Positions 1-11,153 of a stretch of 64,000 bases of DNA are shown here, in pieces; within the stretch, counting starts at the first letter, position 1, and the number at the start of each line of letters is the position of its first letter. The stretch comes from Trichopria drosophilae (Eukaryota > Arthropoda > Insecta > Hymenoptera > Diapriidae): positions 46,102,501 to 46,166,500 of the forward strand of contig CM059587.1 of assembly GCA_030407085.1 (NCBI GenBank), read 5' to 3'. A program made the position numbers and the translations under genes. The notes under the pieces are model-generated. The model was not told the origin of the DNA, did not search any database, and worked only from the letters and a program-made list of their open reading frames with translations.

Positions 1-1740
1 CTGCTTGTTTATTTTGAACTGAATTTGGTTAAAATCAGGAATACTGTCTCTATAGCAACCAAATGGTAAGATTTTGGATTTATCAAAATTTATTGAGAGT
101 TTATTTATGCTTAACCATTTAATTATATCATTTTGAATTTTCGATATTAAACAGTCCCAAGAGATGTCTTTATATATTATAGCAGTGTCGTCTGCAAAAG
201 AAATAATTTCTCCCATGCAATGAATTTTATAAAGGTCGTTTATATAGATTAAGAATAAGATAGGTCCTAGTATAGTTCCTTGTGGAACTCCTAAGTCAAT
301 AATCTTTATTTTACTCTTGCAAGTACCAATTCTTACTTCCTGTTTTCTATTTCTAAGGTAATTATACAACATATCAAACACATTTCCACGTATGCCAACA
401 TTATATAATTTTTTTAAAAGTAATTCATGGTTAATGGTATCAAATGCCTTTGCTATGTCTAAAAAGACACCTACAATTGGTTGCGCCTTATCTAAAGCTT
501 CATGAACAGATTTAACTAATTTTGCAATGGGATCCGTAGTTGATTTTTCATTTCTAAAACCGAATTGAGCCTTATCTAGTACATTATGTTTGTTTAAAAA
601 GTTGATTAATCTGACTTTTATGCAATGTTCAAAGATCTTAGCAATATTTGAGATGAGGGAAATCGGCCGATAATTATTTACATTTGTTTTCTCGCCGCCT
701 TTAAAGATTGGTACTACTGAGGCAATCTTCAAAATATCCGGAAAGTAACCAGCTTGAACACAACTGTTTATTAGGTTTGATAATGAAGAACATATAAATG
801 GAGCTAAGACCTTTAAAGCTTGCACACTTATACCATCCATACCCGAGGATTTTTTATTTTTCATTTTAAGAATTATTAAGCTAATTTCATTACAAGTTAC
901 CGCTTGAAAGAACAATGAGTCCCGAACATAAACATTATTAAGTTCTAAAATTTTATCATTTTCACATTTTTTATAATTAAGTTTACTAGCTAGCTCGTTG
1001 CCTATCGATATAAAATGGTTATTTAACTCGGTGACTATATCTTTCGGGTCTTCCGTATATGTTCCATTTTTCCTTTGGATTTTTTTTGGCGCTGCATCAT
1101 CGTTATTACATTTCCTATGTAATAGTTGGTTTATCGTTGACCATGTATCTCGTGGATTTGAGTTGTTCATCATTATCATCTTCTGAATGTTCTGCGCTTT
1201 CGTAGTTGTGATGGTTTTGTTTATAAGATTTCGACATCTCCTAAATTCTTCCCAGAGTTTAGGGTCCTTTTTCTTTGTTGCTTCCTTGTATAAAACATCT
1301 CTTCTTTGAATTAAATTTAAAATCTTTTTGGTAATCCAATTTTTCCTTGCACGTTTCTTTTTTCCCAGAATCTTTTTAGATTTCTCCAATATTTCTTGTA
1401 TTTTTGATATTAAATGGATAGTCCTGGTTTCCAAGCTCGTTTCTTGCTGACTCGGGACCCAGACCTGTTCCGAGGCCAATTCCTTAAATTTCTTCCAGTC
1501 GATATAAGTCTTCGTTCGAAAATTTATATTTGAATGTTCGCGTTGTATAGTGCCCATATCAATTTTGATTAAGATTGGTAAGTGATCAGTAATAGCGGAA
1601 TCAATTACACTAGCTGTAATTTTGTTTAGGTTCACAGTAGTTTTAATAAAGATATGGTCAATTGTTGTTTTTGAATCCTTAAAAATCCTTGTTGGTTGAT
1701 TTATTGCAGATATAAAACCGTGTGTATGCAACACATTTAA
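1..1740 (-). CDS. LINE ORF2 fragment: endonuclease C-terminus plus reverse transcriptase (partial)
   Basis: Read on the minus strand from 1740 down to base 1 with no stop codon; no native start is present. First comes the end of an apurinic endonuclease domain (TTIDHIFIK, then SAITDHLPI). A basic linker follows (about 1450-1000), then RT motifs: KSSGMDGIS, VPIFKGGEKTNVNNYRPI (660-720), QFGFRNEKSTTDPIAKLV, DIAKAFDTINHELLLKKL, LGVPQGTILGPILFLIYIND and the catalytic FADDT (near 195). The thumb and remaining C-terminus lie outside the window. The family function is target-primed reverse transcription. Endonuclease activity is lost here because its N-terminal catalytic part is deleted. Confidence 0.85.
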
Positions 1741-2699
1741 GTAACAATACTTTTAATATAATTTACAGAACAAGAATCTTTATCCAAAATAGCTCCATTT
1801 CGTTGTTGTAGTTCATCTATTAATTCTTGCGTGTTATAGCGCTCTTCAATACCTACAATTTTCAGTTTCGGTTTCCATAATATTTCTTTAGAAATCGTAT
1901 AATTTAGGCTCGTCTGCTTGTTGATTTCAGTAAGTGCATTACTAGCACTATCCATGTTTGCACAGTTTATTTTGATTGTGCCATCTTTAAATGCTGTTAG
2001 TTTATTAATTTCTATATTAGTATTAGTTAAACTTACTTTATTTACAAGTTCTTCCTTAGTCTGCAATGAGTTTTGTTTTTGTTTTGGTTTAATTATAATT
2101 GCTGGGATCCTGGGTAACGTCTTTTCAGCCCATTTGACTATTTCCGAGTAATCTGGAATTATATTTGGCGCTGTTTTTTCCAAATCTTTTTTTAGATATT
2201 CAGTTTTCTCTATTAAAAGAAGGTTCTTATCTTTCAATTCAATATTCAATTCTCGCAACAATTTATTTTCTTCTTTAATGAGCGTAAACGTATTTGAATC
2301 CAAAAATGAGTTTTCACTAGCCATACATTCCGAAACATTTTCATTAGCTTTGGTTAAGTTAGCGTCCAAATTTTTTATTCTTTTATGTAACTTGTTATTT
2401 TCTTCTTGTAACAATAACAATTCCTTGTCTCTCATTTCAAGTTTTATAGTTGTATCACGTAGTTTAGTCGCACAATTTGTAATGTCACACAGTGTAGAGG
2501 GATCTTCACAACAGCAGACTATCCATTTTCCAATTATTGACTCTTTAAAATCGCGTCCACAACAACTTTTATGAAAGTAATTACCACACTTTATGCATAC
2601 GTAAATTCTACCACTAAGTTTTTTCCCGCAACATTTATAAAAGAGATTTTCGTCCTCGATTTTGTGAGGCAGCGCGGCACCGTCCGAATCGGTCGGCAT
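1737..2699 (-). CDS. LINE ORF1 (gag-like) protein with Cys/His zinc finger and coiled coil
   Basis: A 320-residue frame starting at an ATG at 2699. Residues about 22-65 form a PHD-like Cys/His cluster (KCCGKK, CIKCGNYFHKSCC, WIVCC), the type of finger found in ORF1 of CR1/Jockey LINEs. Residues about 80-175 are rich in E, K, L and N with heptad-like spacing, consistent with a coiled coil. Such proteins bind their own RNA and form the retrotransposition RNP. The C-terminus is cut short by the internal deletion at about 1740. The frame is intact with no internal stop. Confidence 0.75.
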   Translation of the reverse strand: MPTDSDGAALPHKIEDENLFYKCCGKKLSGRIYVCIKCGNYFHKSCCGRDFKESIIGKWIVCCCEDPSTLCDITNCATKLRDTTIKLEMRDKELLLLQEENNKLHKRIKNLDANLTKANENVSECMASENSFLDSNTFTLIKEENKLLRELNIELKDKNLLLIEKTEYLKKDLEKTAPNIIPDYSEIVKWAEKTLPRIPAIIIKPKQKQNSLQTKEELVNKVSLTNTNIEINKLTAFKDGTIKINCANMDSASNALTEINKQTSLNYTISKEILWKPKLKIVGIEERYNTQELIDELQQRNGAILDKDSCSVNYIKSIVT

Positions 2700-2703
2700 C
2701 GCG

Positions 2704-4413
2704 ACTAAGAATGAACATAATTTGATACCATTAAATGAAAAAATGTCATTTATTGTGTATTAAAAACTCTGGTGGTCGTATGTTTTTGACAGGGTTCGTA
2801 TTGACAGGGTATGTATTTTACACAATTATTTTATTTCCTAATAAAATGAAAAATGATTGCGTATTTATTTCGGCATGGTATCAGTGACCTTTGTGGATCG
2901 GAAAAATTATTTTATCCTTTTTAGTCCTTTTATAAAAACGTGGTTTTTAAAAAGAATTTTTTATTTATTAATTATTTTCTGTTTTTTAGTTTTAATAGGT
3001 CAAATTTTACAATCGATTTTAAACTATTACATTTATAAACAATCTGAAAAGAACAGTTTCAAAATGAAAAGAATATGCAAGTGGTTTTAGATGACAGGCT
3101 CCTCTGGTGGCTTACACCGTCCAGAATTGTTGAGAATCCTGATGAGGTTTTCTCACGCCAGAATTCACTACTGCTCCACTTGCCGTCATGGATGAGTCTA
3201 TATAGGCAAGGGAATTAATGACGTCAGTGGAGGACTTTTCCCGATTGCGAAAGGAAAACAACGGACAAGCGCGACGGAGGAAGGGGAAAAACGCCGGGCC
3301 CCCCGCTAAATGTTAAAGGACAAAACAACGAAAGAAAAACGAGTAAAGGAATGTATAGATTCAATCAAGAACGGAAAATAAGCGCATTTTTTTTGAAACT
3401 TATTTTTTTTTTCATATAAAATTTAAATTTGCTGAAAATGTTCTTAAAACTGATTGAAACTTGTAATAAACGGTAAAGGAATGCATTGTCATCCAATTTT
3501 GGGCTATCCTAAAAGTTTCAAGTCTCTAGCTCATCGGTAAGTTAGTTTAAAATCGATTACAAGATTTGCACCGGACAAACGGACGGACAGACAAGAATAC
3601 GAGTTAATAAAAACGTGGTAAAAAAGAAGAATAACATTAGTCGCATTATTTGGTTTTCGATAGAAAACAGGTGCGATGGAGACAAACTTGTATACATATT
3701 ATCGGGATTTATATGATTGTCGCGAGAGAATTTTGATTTTAACGGACTCTTTGTATATTTCATTTTAAAGTTGACTATTAATGGATTCTGTGTCCCTCTA
3801 GCGACAGTAAGGGTTACTAATGCCTATTGTAAAAAAGCGTTTCGTCCCGAGATTATTAATTAAAGCGGCCGAGAAATTTTATTAGATACTTCTGCATCAA
3901 GTTTTTATGTTTATTTTCACTAAACTATTAATTTCTTTTCTATGATAATACGAACAAAATACAATTATTTGCAGCCCACATAGTTTTTGTTAATAAATGA
4001 TCAATTGATGGAATCACAGACATCAAGAAACATATTAAAAACTTATTAGAGACATCTCTATAACGTGACATTTTTTATGGTTGCATGAATTTCGTTATTT
4101 ATTTCAACTTTACTTTGTCATAGATGTACACCGAGCACATATTCCTAATATGGATAGATTTCTTCATTTTTTATTTCATAAATAAAAAGCATTTATTATT
4201 TCGTTAGGTTATTGCAGGCCGCAATCACGAAGCAGCAAAATATTCATAAAGTGTGTATTTCACAAAAAGATATTTTATGTCAAACGGATGCTGAAATCTA
4301 ATAATAAATTTTGCACAAATCAATGTGACTTATAATTCTGTTTTCTAGTAAGCGCAGTTACAAGTTAAACGTCAGATCCATCCCTTAATCCCGGGGCCGT
4401 GTGTTTAGTGTAA
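2704..4413. other. No gene recognised; AT-rich repeat-like DNA
   Basis: Short frames here have no family signature. A GC-richer patch at 3095-3310 is probably repeat-derived. A stretch near 3570 (CGGACGGACAGACAAG) resembles the CGTCCGTCCGTCC block near 54,420 in reverse complement, so it is probably dispersed repeat. I see no RNA gene. Confidence 0.4.
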
Positions 4414-5980
4414 GGGTAAAAATTTGTGAAAGGGGCAAACAAATAACATGATATCTTCTTTTTTGTTCAAAATAATTTTTTCTTACAGAGTTTGACCTAA
4501 AAGAATAATGTACGAAAGGATTTTGCAAACAAAAATGTTGTATTGTTTATATTAACAATTTAATTTTGTTAACCATTTTATTTCAAAATCGAAAATCTCG
4601 AAAACTAGTGGATCATTTGTAACAAAATGATTTTCTTTGTTATGAAGTACAATATCACATACAATTTTTCGCATATATTGTTATTTACATTGCTTAAAAT
4701 GTGATTGTGTACAAATCATAACAAACAGGGTTCTCCATCGAATTACAACTTGAAAAAATCTACATATTCTTATAACATTTCCGAAATAAATCCAGTGTAG
4801 AAAACAAATGACACGCATCTAGTAATGGATTCATTTAAATATTACCGTCCCTAAAGCATAATAATTTTGTAATCATTTCCGAATGTATCAAACTCGATTC
4901 AACTGCGGTAAATGTATTTAACAAAATAATGGTTCAACATTTATGGAAAAATCATGGAAAGGAACATGTAAAATTCGTAATATTTTTTCTGATGGTGCAT
5001 CTTAGCAATACAAGAATAAAATCAATTTTATAAATCTTATAAAATTAGAGAAATCGACGAATATTGAAATGGAATGGATTTTTTGCTACGTCTTATGGTT
5101 AATACAACGACCTGTAAATAATCGAATGACAACGCCGACAGATTTTTTTAATTGGGCAGAAAGTTTTTTTAAAAATATTTCTTTCGTTTTTGTGATAACC
5201 GCGGCTTATAATGCAGAATATGAGGCTTTAAGAGATGTTTGTAAAAAAGCACTTACAATAAAAAACACTCGCAACTACCATTCATTTGAACCGACTGACG
5301 ATGGAAGACACATCATTCGCAAACAAATTTCGTCTATTTCAACTTTCAAGAAAAGTGCCAGTATGAAATAATTTTGTAATTATGGTAGTTCATGAATTGC
5401 ATTATATAATATCTTTTTTAATTTGCTAGAAAATATTATCCTCATAATGAATTAAAACAGCGCTACGAAACGCGCCATGCGCCAACAGGAGGGCGCGATA
5501 GTCGCTCAATCCGCGTCTTCCGTAGAAATGTGAATATTCAAATAAATCTATTAATAAACGCGTGCCATTTTTTTTCTTAACGGGGCATATTTCGGAATTG
5601 TTGTAAGAATAAGTGGATTTTTTTTCAAGCTGTAATTCGATGGAGAACCCTATTTGTTATTATTTGTTTGTAAACAATCACATTTTAAACAATGTAAATA
5701 ACAATATATTTATTTGGGAAAAATTGTATCTGATATTGTACTTTATAACAAAGAAACCCCATTTTGATTTGTTAAAATTGATCCAGTAGTTTTGGAGATA
5801 TTCGATTTTAAAATAAAATGGTTAAAAAAATTCAATTGTTCCTATAAACAATACAACATTTTTGTTTGCAAAATCCTTTGGTACAATATTGTTTCAGGTC
5901 AAACTCTGTAAGATAAAATGATTTTGAACAAAAAAGAAGATATCATGTTTTTTGTTTGCTCCTTTCACAAATTCTTACCC
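4414..5980. mobile_element. Foldback-type element with inverted repeats of about 0.38 kb
   Basis: The arm at 4414-4790 is matched in reverse complement by 5588-5980. Both carry the same order of blocks, for example TTGTGAAAGG with CCTTTCACAA at the outer ends, a shared block around ATGATATCTTCTTTTTTGTT, and CTCCATCGAATTACAAC with GTAATTCGATGGAG near the inner ends. By eye the arms differ by scattered mismatches and small indels, so the element is not recent. The 0.8-kb centre holds one 100-codon frame and a GC-rich block at 5460-5520. The superfamily is unknown and no target duplication was identified with confidence. Confidence 0.7.
5069..5371 (+). CDS. Unrecognised 100-residue frame inside the foldback element
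   Basis: An ATG-initiated frame centred between the two inverted arms. It contains TDFFNWAESFF and a basic C-terminus; I recognise no domain. Its position between arms is what one expects for a decayed transposase fragment or for chance coding space in an AT-rich element. There is no splice or poly(A) evidence. Function unknown. Confidence 0.25.
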   Translation: MEWIFCYVLWLIQRPVNNRMTTPTDFFNWAESFFKNISFVFVITAAYNAEYEALRDVCKKALTIKNTRNYHSFEPTDDGRHIIRKQISSISTFKKSASMK

Positions 5981-6976
5981 ATTAGAGAGATTTTAAAAAA
6001 TTGGATTATTTCATTTGCAATTTCCAAGTTTTTAATTTTTGACTGCCTCTTGCTATTACATAAAAATACTTTGGCATGCATTTTTTTCTACAAATGTTGT
6101 TAATAAAGGTCTTTATTGGAACGAAATAAGTATATTTTTTCGCGACTTAGCCAGAATGACCATATTCCACGCCTGCACCGCGGGAGGAAAGTGACCGTTT
6201 CTGTAGCAGCGTGTACGTGCATCGGTTTCATTTCTCCCTAGGGAGAAATTAACTACGTCAAAGGGAGTTATCGTATCCTCTAAAAGGATGGAATTAATCC
6301 ACCCACAGCGTGATTTCGTGCTTTTTCGTCATGGCCCACATTTTGAAAGGAAAGGAAAGCCGCGAAACAAAAGCTTGACGCAAAACCTAGACATTTCTTT
6401 CCGTGTTGTACACGAAGAAAAGTTTAAGACAGAAGTCGTATCATAGGAGACAACTGTTTTACAAAAGCAAGAGATCTGTTTATATTGGCTTTCCGCGCTG
6501 TGTTTCTCTTAGTTTGATACGACTGACGTCTGAAAACAATACAATAGCTGTCTCAATGTTTACATGCGGCAGTACTCTCACTATTCCCAATGACCCGGGT
6601 GTAATATTTATATTTCAGTAGTCCTCCCCTTATTTTAACTCCTCTTACTTTAACTTTTTCCCCTCGGGAGTTCCCCCACCATTCGTCATGCGCTCGTATT
6701 AGCAGTCTATGTTCAAAAGAGTACGGACTGCTGTTTGCGCTTGCGCTTACAGGTGAAGAAGGACGCCACTATATGTCCTCTCTGTTTATATTCTCTCATA
6801 CTGCCAGTCGTGGGGATGAGGGGAAGTGTGGAATGAAGGGAAAAAGCCGCCATCTTTCTTGACTCAAATGGTTAAAAGATGAGGAGGGCCACTGTATGAT
6901 TTGGAACAACAGTTCGCTTCCAATCTGAGCCGCCGTTGTCTCAACATTTGGCGCTACTGTGCTACAGAAGGCAATA
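5981..6976. other. No gene recognised
   Basis: Mixed AT-rich DNA with a GC-richer stretch at 6150-6260 containing the small palindrome TTTCTCCCTAGGGAGAAA. The short plus-strand frame at 6403-6621 shows no family motif and is not supported. Confidence 0.3.
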
Positions 6977-7188
6977 CAGTAAAACCCCTCTTACTTGAAC
7001 ACCCCGTCTATTTGAACAAAATAACCTCGCTTATTTGAACGATTTCTACTTCCCCTTACCCCCACAACTCGCTCTTAAGCGGATGCGAATTCCATTGCGC
7101 GAAGTGGGGACAAGTGTAAGCGTTCAAATAAACAGGGTCGGAGGGGAAATGCTGGCTCGACCCTGTTCAAGTAAGAGGGGTTTTACTG
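6977..7188. mobile_element. 212-bp MITE with TA target duplication (pogo/Tigger-like ends)
   Basis: The ends are perfect inverted repeats of about 24 bp starting CAGTAAAACCCCTCTTACTT, flanked on both sides by TA (6975-6976 and 7189-7190). A CAGT start, TA duplication and CAGTxxAACC-like ends fit the pogo/Tigger branch of Tc1/mariner. The interior repeats variants of the motif TTGAAC and has no coding capacity, so the element is non-autonomous. Confidence 0.85.
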
Positions 7189-8975
7189 TACCGGTATTAT
7201 CTTAAACTTCTCTCAATGTAGTCTGGAAAAAATTAGCGTATGCCACACGGGAGGAGTTCGCAGATTATCACATCGCGTGGAGGCTGCCTTGCCCTCGCTG
7301 GAATCGCGCACTTTCCTCCCTCTTAGCATAATATACTATTTTTAAACATTCCTAAAAAGCCTTAATAATTACAGAATTATAGGTATTTCAGAAAAATGAA
7401 CAGTTCTGTGGATTTGCCCACATGAAATCGCCTTCAATTAATTTACAAATCTTAAATAATTTTCCGTTAGTAAAAAATAGTATTGGTATTAACGGTTCTT
7501 AACAAGTTGTGATAATTTCTTTTGAAGAAAGATAAGACAATAATTTACGTTTCGGCCAATAATGAGGGCCCTCTTCAGAAAATGTATTATTTCTAAAATA
7601 CAAAAGTTTAAAAAACAATAAAATTTACAATATTATAAAATACAAGTTTCATCTTACCGAAAATTTGATGTAATGAGTATTTGAAAAATTGAAAAAAGTC
7701 TAGATGTGTAAGTGTTTGATCGGAAAAAACTACTGTTAAAATAAATAAACTATTATTATATTTTATTTAACATACCCATCCCAACTTCCAACGTTAAATA
7801 ATGTAAAAAAAAGGAGAAAATTAATCACGTTATTATGAGAATTCTTGTTAGAATTATATGTAGATCTATGTACACCATATATCTTAAATTCAGTTGAATT
7901 TAACAATATGCCATGTACTGACATAGTGTTAAGTATCTATAACAAAACTTATTTTTTAGAAATTAATATAAAAAACTTTTTTAGATAAAATTGAATAAAA
8001 AACTTACATCCAGCTCTTCACATTTATAGTCACTAATTAAAAAATTAAAAATAAAAGAAAACTACATTTAGTCAGTTAATTTTACATTTTCCAATTCTTC
8101 ATAGCAGTAGATGTGTCGATGTCTTAGACACTACTTCTATGACTTTTCATATTTTTTCAAAATTTTGCGATTTTGAAAATGAATAAAAGTGTTTTAAAAA
8201 TTCTGAAAAAAATTTCAGCGCGTTCTTTGATCAATTCTAATAACTTTTTGTTCCGCGACATTTTTTCCGAAAGCCTATCATTTTCGAATAAAAAATTCAG
8301 GAGTTTTTCGCCGTTCTTTTCGTGTTTGAGCCACCATTTTGATAGTTTACAACTTTATTTTCAAAATGCCATCATGCACATTTTAATGTTAAAGGTTCGA
8401 GAATTTCACCCATCAGTGATCTCTCGAACCGGTCCCACTGTGAAAAGGCTGATTAAAAAATATTTCTCAGTGAAAAAAATCTGATTTTTTTGTGAAAAAC
8501 CAAGCATAACTTATTTGGAATGGGCTCGATTGATTTTTTAACAGCAGATCGATCAATTTTAGGTGGAAAATGGTTTGTATACATTTTTTTGAATTGGTTT
8601 TTTTAGTCAATAAATATTCCGAAAATCCTGGTGAAATTTGCATCCTCTTGGGCGTTAATGGGTTAATGGAGTATAAATATCTGGTAAAGTGGAAGTTTCA
8701 AATCTGATATTCACTGTTTTATTGTTTTTTTGTTCAATAAAAAAGTTGTCCAAATTTTGTCTTTTTAATAGACTAGATTCGGATAATTTGCGATAATTAA
8801 TTAAATTAAATGCGGGAAATAACGGTCGTTACTTTTCGTTAGATTTAAAAGGAAGTAACGATTTATTGTAAGGAGTTAAAAAATTTCCATAGTAATGAGT
8901 GACGAAGATCGATACTTTTAAAAAGTAACGTTCCGAACCCTGGTCTTTGAGGACATAGAGACAAAAAAAACTTAC
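7189..8975. other. No gene recognised downstream of TPP2 exon 7
   Basis: AT-rich DNA; the remaining TPP2 exons would be expected on this side but none was recognised. The frame at 8173-8484 is low-complexity with no family motif. The motif at 7540-7575 (TTTCGGCC followed by GAGGGCCCTCTTCAG) looks like a dispersed repeat end. Nothing else is supported. Confidence 0.35.
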
Positions 8976-11153
8976 CGACTGCTCCACATACATGCGGACT
9001 AGCCATGCTTGTTCCGTTCAACAACTGGCATTTGCGAAGAGTGAAGTTTGGAACACTAGTAATAGCTCCTCCTGGTGCACATACAGTAACACCGAAACCA
9101 CCATCGATCATGGGACCTCTGGAGGACCAAGTGAACGGCATTCCTGGCATCTTCTCTCTAAGCGAATACTCAGCTAGCATCATGTCCGGTGATACATAAG
9201 CGCCACAACCAATAATACTGCTTGAACTAATGTCGGGTGGAGAACCTGAGAAAATTCATAAAATACAGTACTCCTTCCCTTATTCTAATTTGTACAGGAA
9301 ATATTAGAATAGGAGAAGAGAAAAAATTAGAATAAGGGAAGGAGTACTGTACTGCCTATTTGCATGAGACGAAGCTGTTGTTCAGTTTCCTCACCTATAG
9401 TACATAATGCTGGCCCATTATTTCCAGCTGATACGACCCAGGTAACTTTGTACTTGTCGATGACTTCATTCATGAGATCTCCAAGTCTGCCGGTATTTGA
9501 CCAGTGAGAATGTTCGCCGTAGCTCATATTTATAGCATGAATTCTTTTCTTATATGTCATAACTTTAATCATCGCTCGTACAATTGCTGTACCCGTTTCC
9601 ATAGTGTTTATCCTAGTGTCGCCAATCATCAAGGAAATAATTTGTGCTCCTGGCGCCACTCCGTTCAATTCATAATTTTCCGGAAAGTTTGCCGCAGCGA
9701 TTGAAGCAACGTGGGTGCCATGTCCTGCTGTGTATAGAAAACCGGAAAAACTTGAATATGTGCACAAAGTATACATAGAAAATATACAAAACAAAAAGAT
9801 GGATGGATAGATAAAAGAAAACATGGTTAAAGTTGAAATTTAATCCAACTTACAACAAACGCTGACAATTTCCAACAAGTTTCCTTCGTCATAAACATTA
9901 ACGGTTACATTCAGTTGATCCTCCTGCGTAAGTGGTGCATATTCTCTGGAAATAGAATATTCACCGAGGAAAATACCAGATTCAAGATCACCTTTCTCGG
10001 ATGTATCGAGGCAAGCTCTGATGAAATAAAAATCATATTAAAATTTTTGTGTAAGTTAGGCTATAGGTTCTCGAAGAATGATATTCACCTCCACATTTCG
10101 CCATCATGAAAAACAACACAATCATATGTAGGCCCAATATCTTCATACTTTTTTTCTAAATTATTCAAAACTTCGACACGAGACTCTAGCTCCTCTTTTT
10201 CTAACTTTTCCTGCGGTGTCATCAGTTGTAGATTTTTTGCTTCAAATTCCTAACCACAAGGACAGACATTTACTGATTGTCTAATTGGGATATTTCGCAA
10301 CGAGGTCAATGTTTTCACCCAATTAAAATTGCCAAATACAAATATAGAAACTAATATAGTACCGCACGAGACATTGTGAAATACTCGGCCTACATCCTCT
10401 CGACAGCTCATGATTACCTGTAATTGTCGTGTAGCCTCTACTAAAGCCCTCTTTTGTCCATTGTCCCATAATCTCTTTTTTCTGGAAACTTCGATGCGCT
10501 CTCTCAATTTCACTGGATACAACGAATACGCATTCTTTATTCCTATGTGAAAATTGCCAGTGGAATTGTGCCATTTTTCTGGAATCTGCAATACCAGCAA
10601 TTAAATTTGAAATGATGTCTTTTAGTTTTGAATATGTCAACAAAGTTCACCTTCAACTTTCTCCCAGTAAGACCCGTTATATAACCATCTACCGCTTGGA
10701 CAATTTTACTAGTGTCCACGTCCCCAGCTCCGCTGCAGTCGAACCGTTCGATGATTTTTGGTTTCCCATCCGATGTTACCTAAATATCAAAAGAAAATGT
10801 CTAAAATTCTAATAACCTCAGCTATTTACAAATTTTCTCCCCCTCTTTTGGCTAAAGCTCCAGATTTTGTGTTTTTGAAATATACATAATTCAATTCCCA
10901 ATCTGAGAAAGTGAGTAAATAAAAAGAAATGTAAAAAAGAGTAAAATGTAGAGGAATGAAAAGAATGGCAATTCAAAAATTGAAAAGGGAGTACCTGCAA
11001 ACCGGGAGCACCAGGATCAACACCAGAATCAAAAATTGCAATAATGACACCTCGGCCGTCATATTCTGGATATTTAGCCAGAAATTGAGTGACACCAGTT
11101 TCTTTCTTCGGTAGGAGACCCCAGACGGGAAAATTGCAATCAACGTCTGCCAT
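8976..11153 (-). CDS. TPP2: Tripeptidyl-peptidase II, exons 1-7 (N-terminal catalytic part only)
   Basis: Seven exons on the minus strand with consistent phases and GT..AG borders: 11153-10995, 10779-10651, 10585-10418, 10249-10089, 10017-9854, 9727-9395 and 9245-8976. They encode about 461 residues. TPP2 is the giant cytosolic subtilisin-family exopeptidase that removes tripeptides downstream of the proteasome. All three catalytic residues are visible: Asp in [14 protein letters not shown] (exon 1), His in [11 protein letters not shown] (exon 6) and Ser in NGTSMASPH (exon 7). The exon 5/6 text and the SAGNNGP oxyanion region also match the family. The start [20 protein letters not shown] fits known TPP2 N-termini. 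No stop interrupts the exons. Exon 7 ends at a good donor (GTAAG), but the roughly 800 C-terminal residues are not found down to base 1. Either a long repeat-filled intron follows or this is a truncated duplicate. Confidence 0.93.
9265..9351. repeat. Hairpin in TPP2 intron 6
   Basis: A near-perfect inverted repeat of about 27 bp (ACAGTACTCCTTCCCTTATT and its complement at the far side) with a 33-bp loop lies wholly within the intron at 9246-9394. It looks like a small MITE remnant or RNA hairpin. It does not touch either splice site. Confidence 0.75.

Larger units (their letters stand above)
1..2703 (-). mobile_element. Non-LTR retrotransposon (CR1/Jockey-like LINE), truncated by the window edge and internally deleted
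   Basis: On the minus strand a zinc-finger ORF1 is followed directly by an endonuclease C-terminus and a reverse transcriptase, the ORF1-EN-RT order of CR1/Jockey-type LINEs. The element continues past base 1. The junction near 1740 is abnormal: ORF1 stops at 1737 and the next bases already encode the end of the endonuclease, so the ORF1 tail and roughly the first two thirds of the endonuclease are missing. The RT frame stays open for about 579 codons, so the copy is deleted but little decayed. The clade assignment is inference from motif wording; a phylogeny would settle it. Confidence 0.85.

Noticed and set aside
7540..7580. Possible regulatory site TTTCGGCC...GAGGGCCCTCTTCAG
   Set aside because: It resembles a dispersed repeat end and I could not tie it to a gene or element.
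8390..8440. Possible tRNA T-arm (GGTTCGAGAATTTC)
   Set aside because: No matching acceptor, D or anticodon arms at tRNA spacing; it is part of an inverted GGTTCGAGA/TCTCGAACC pair.
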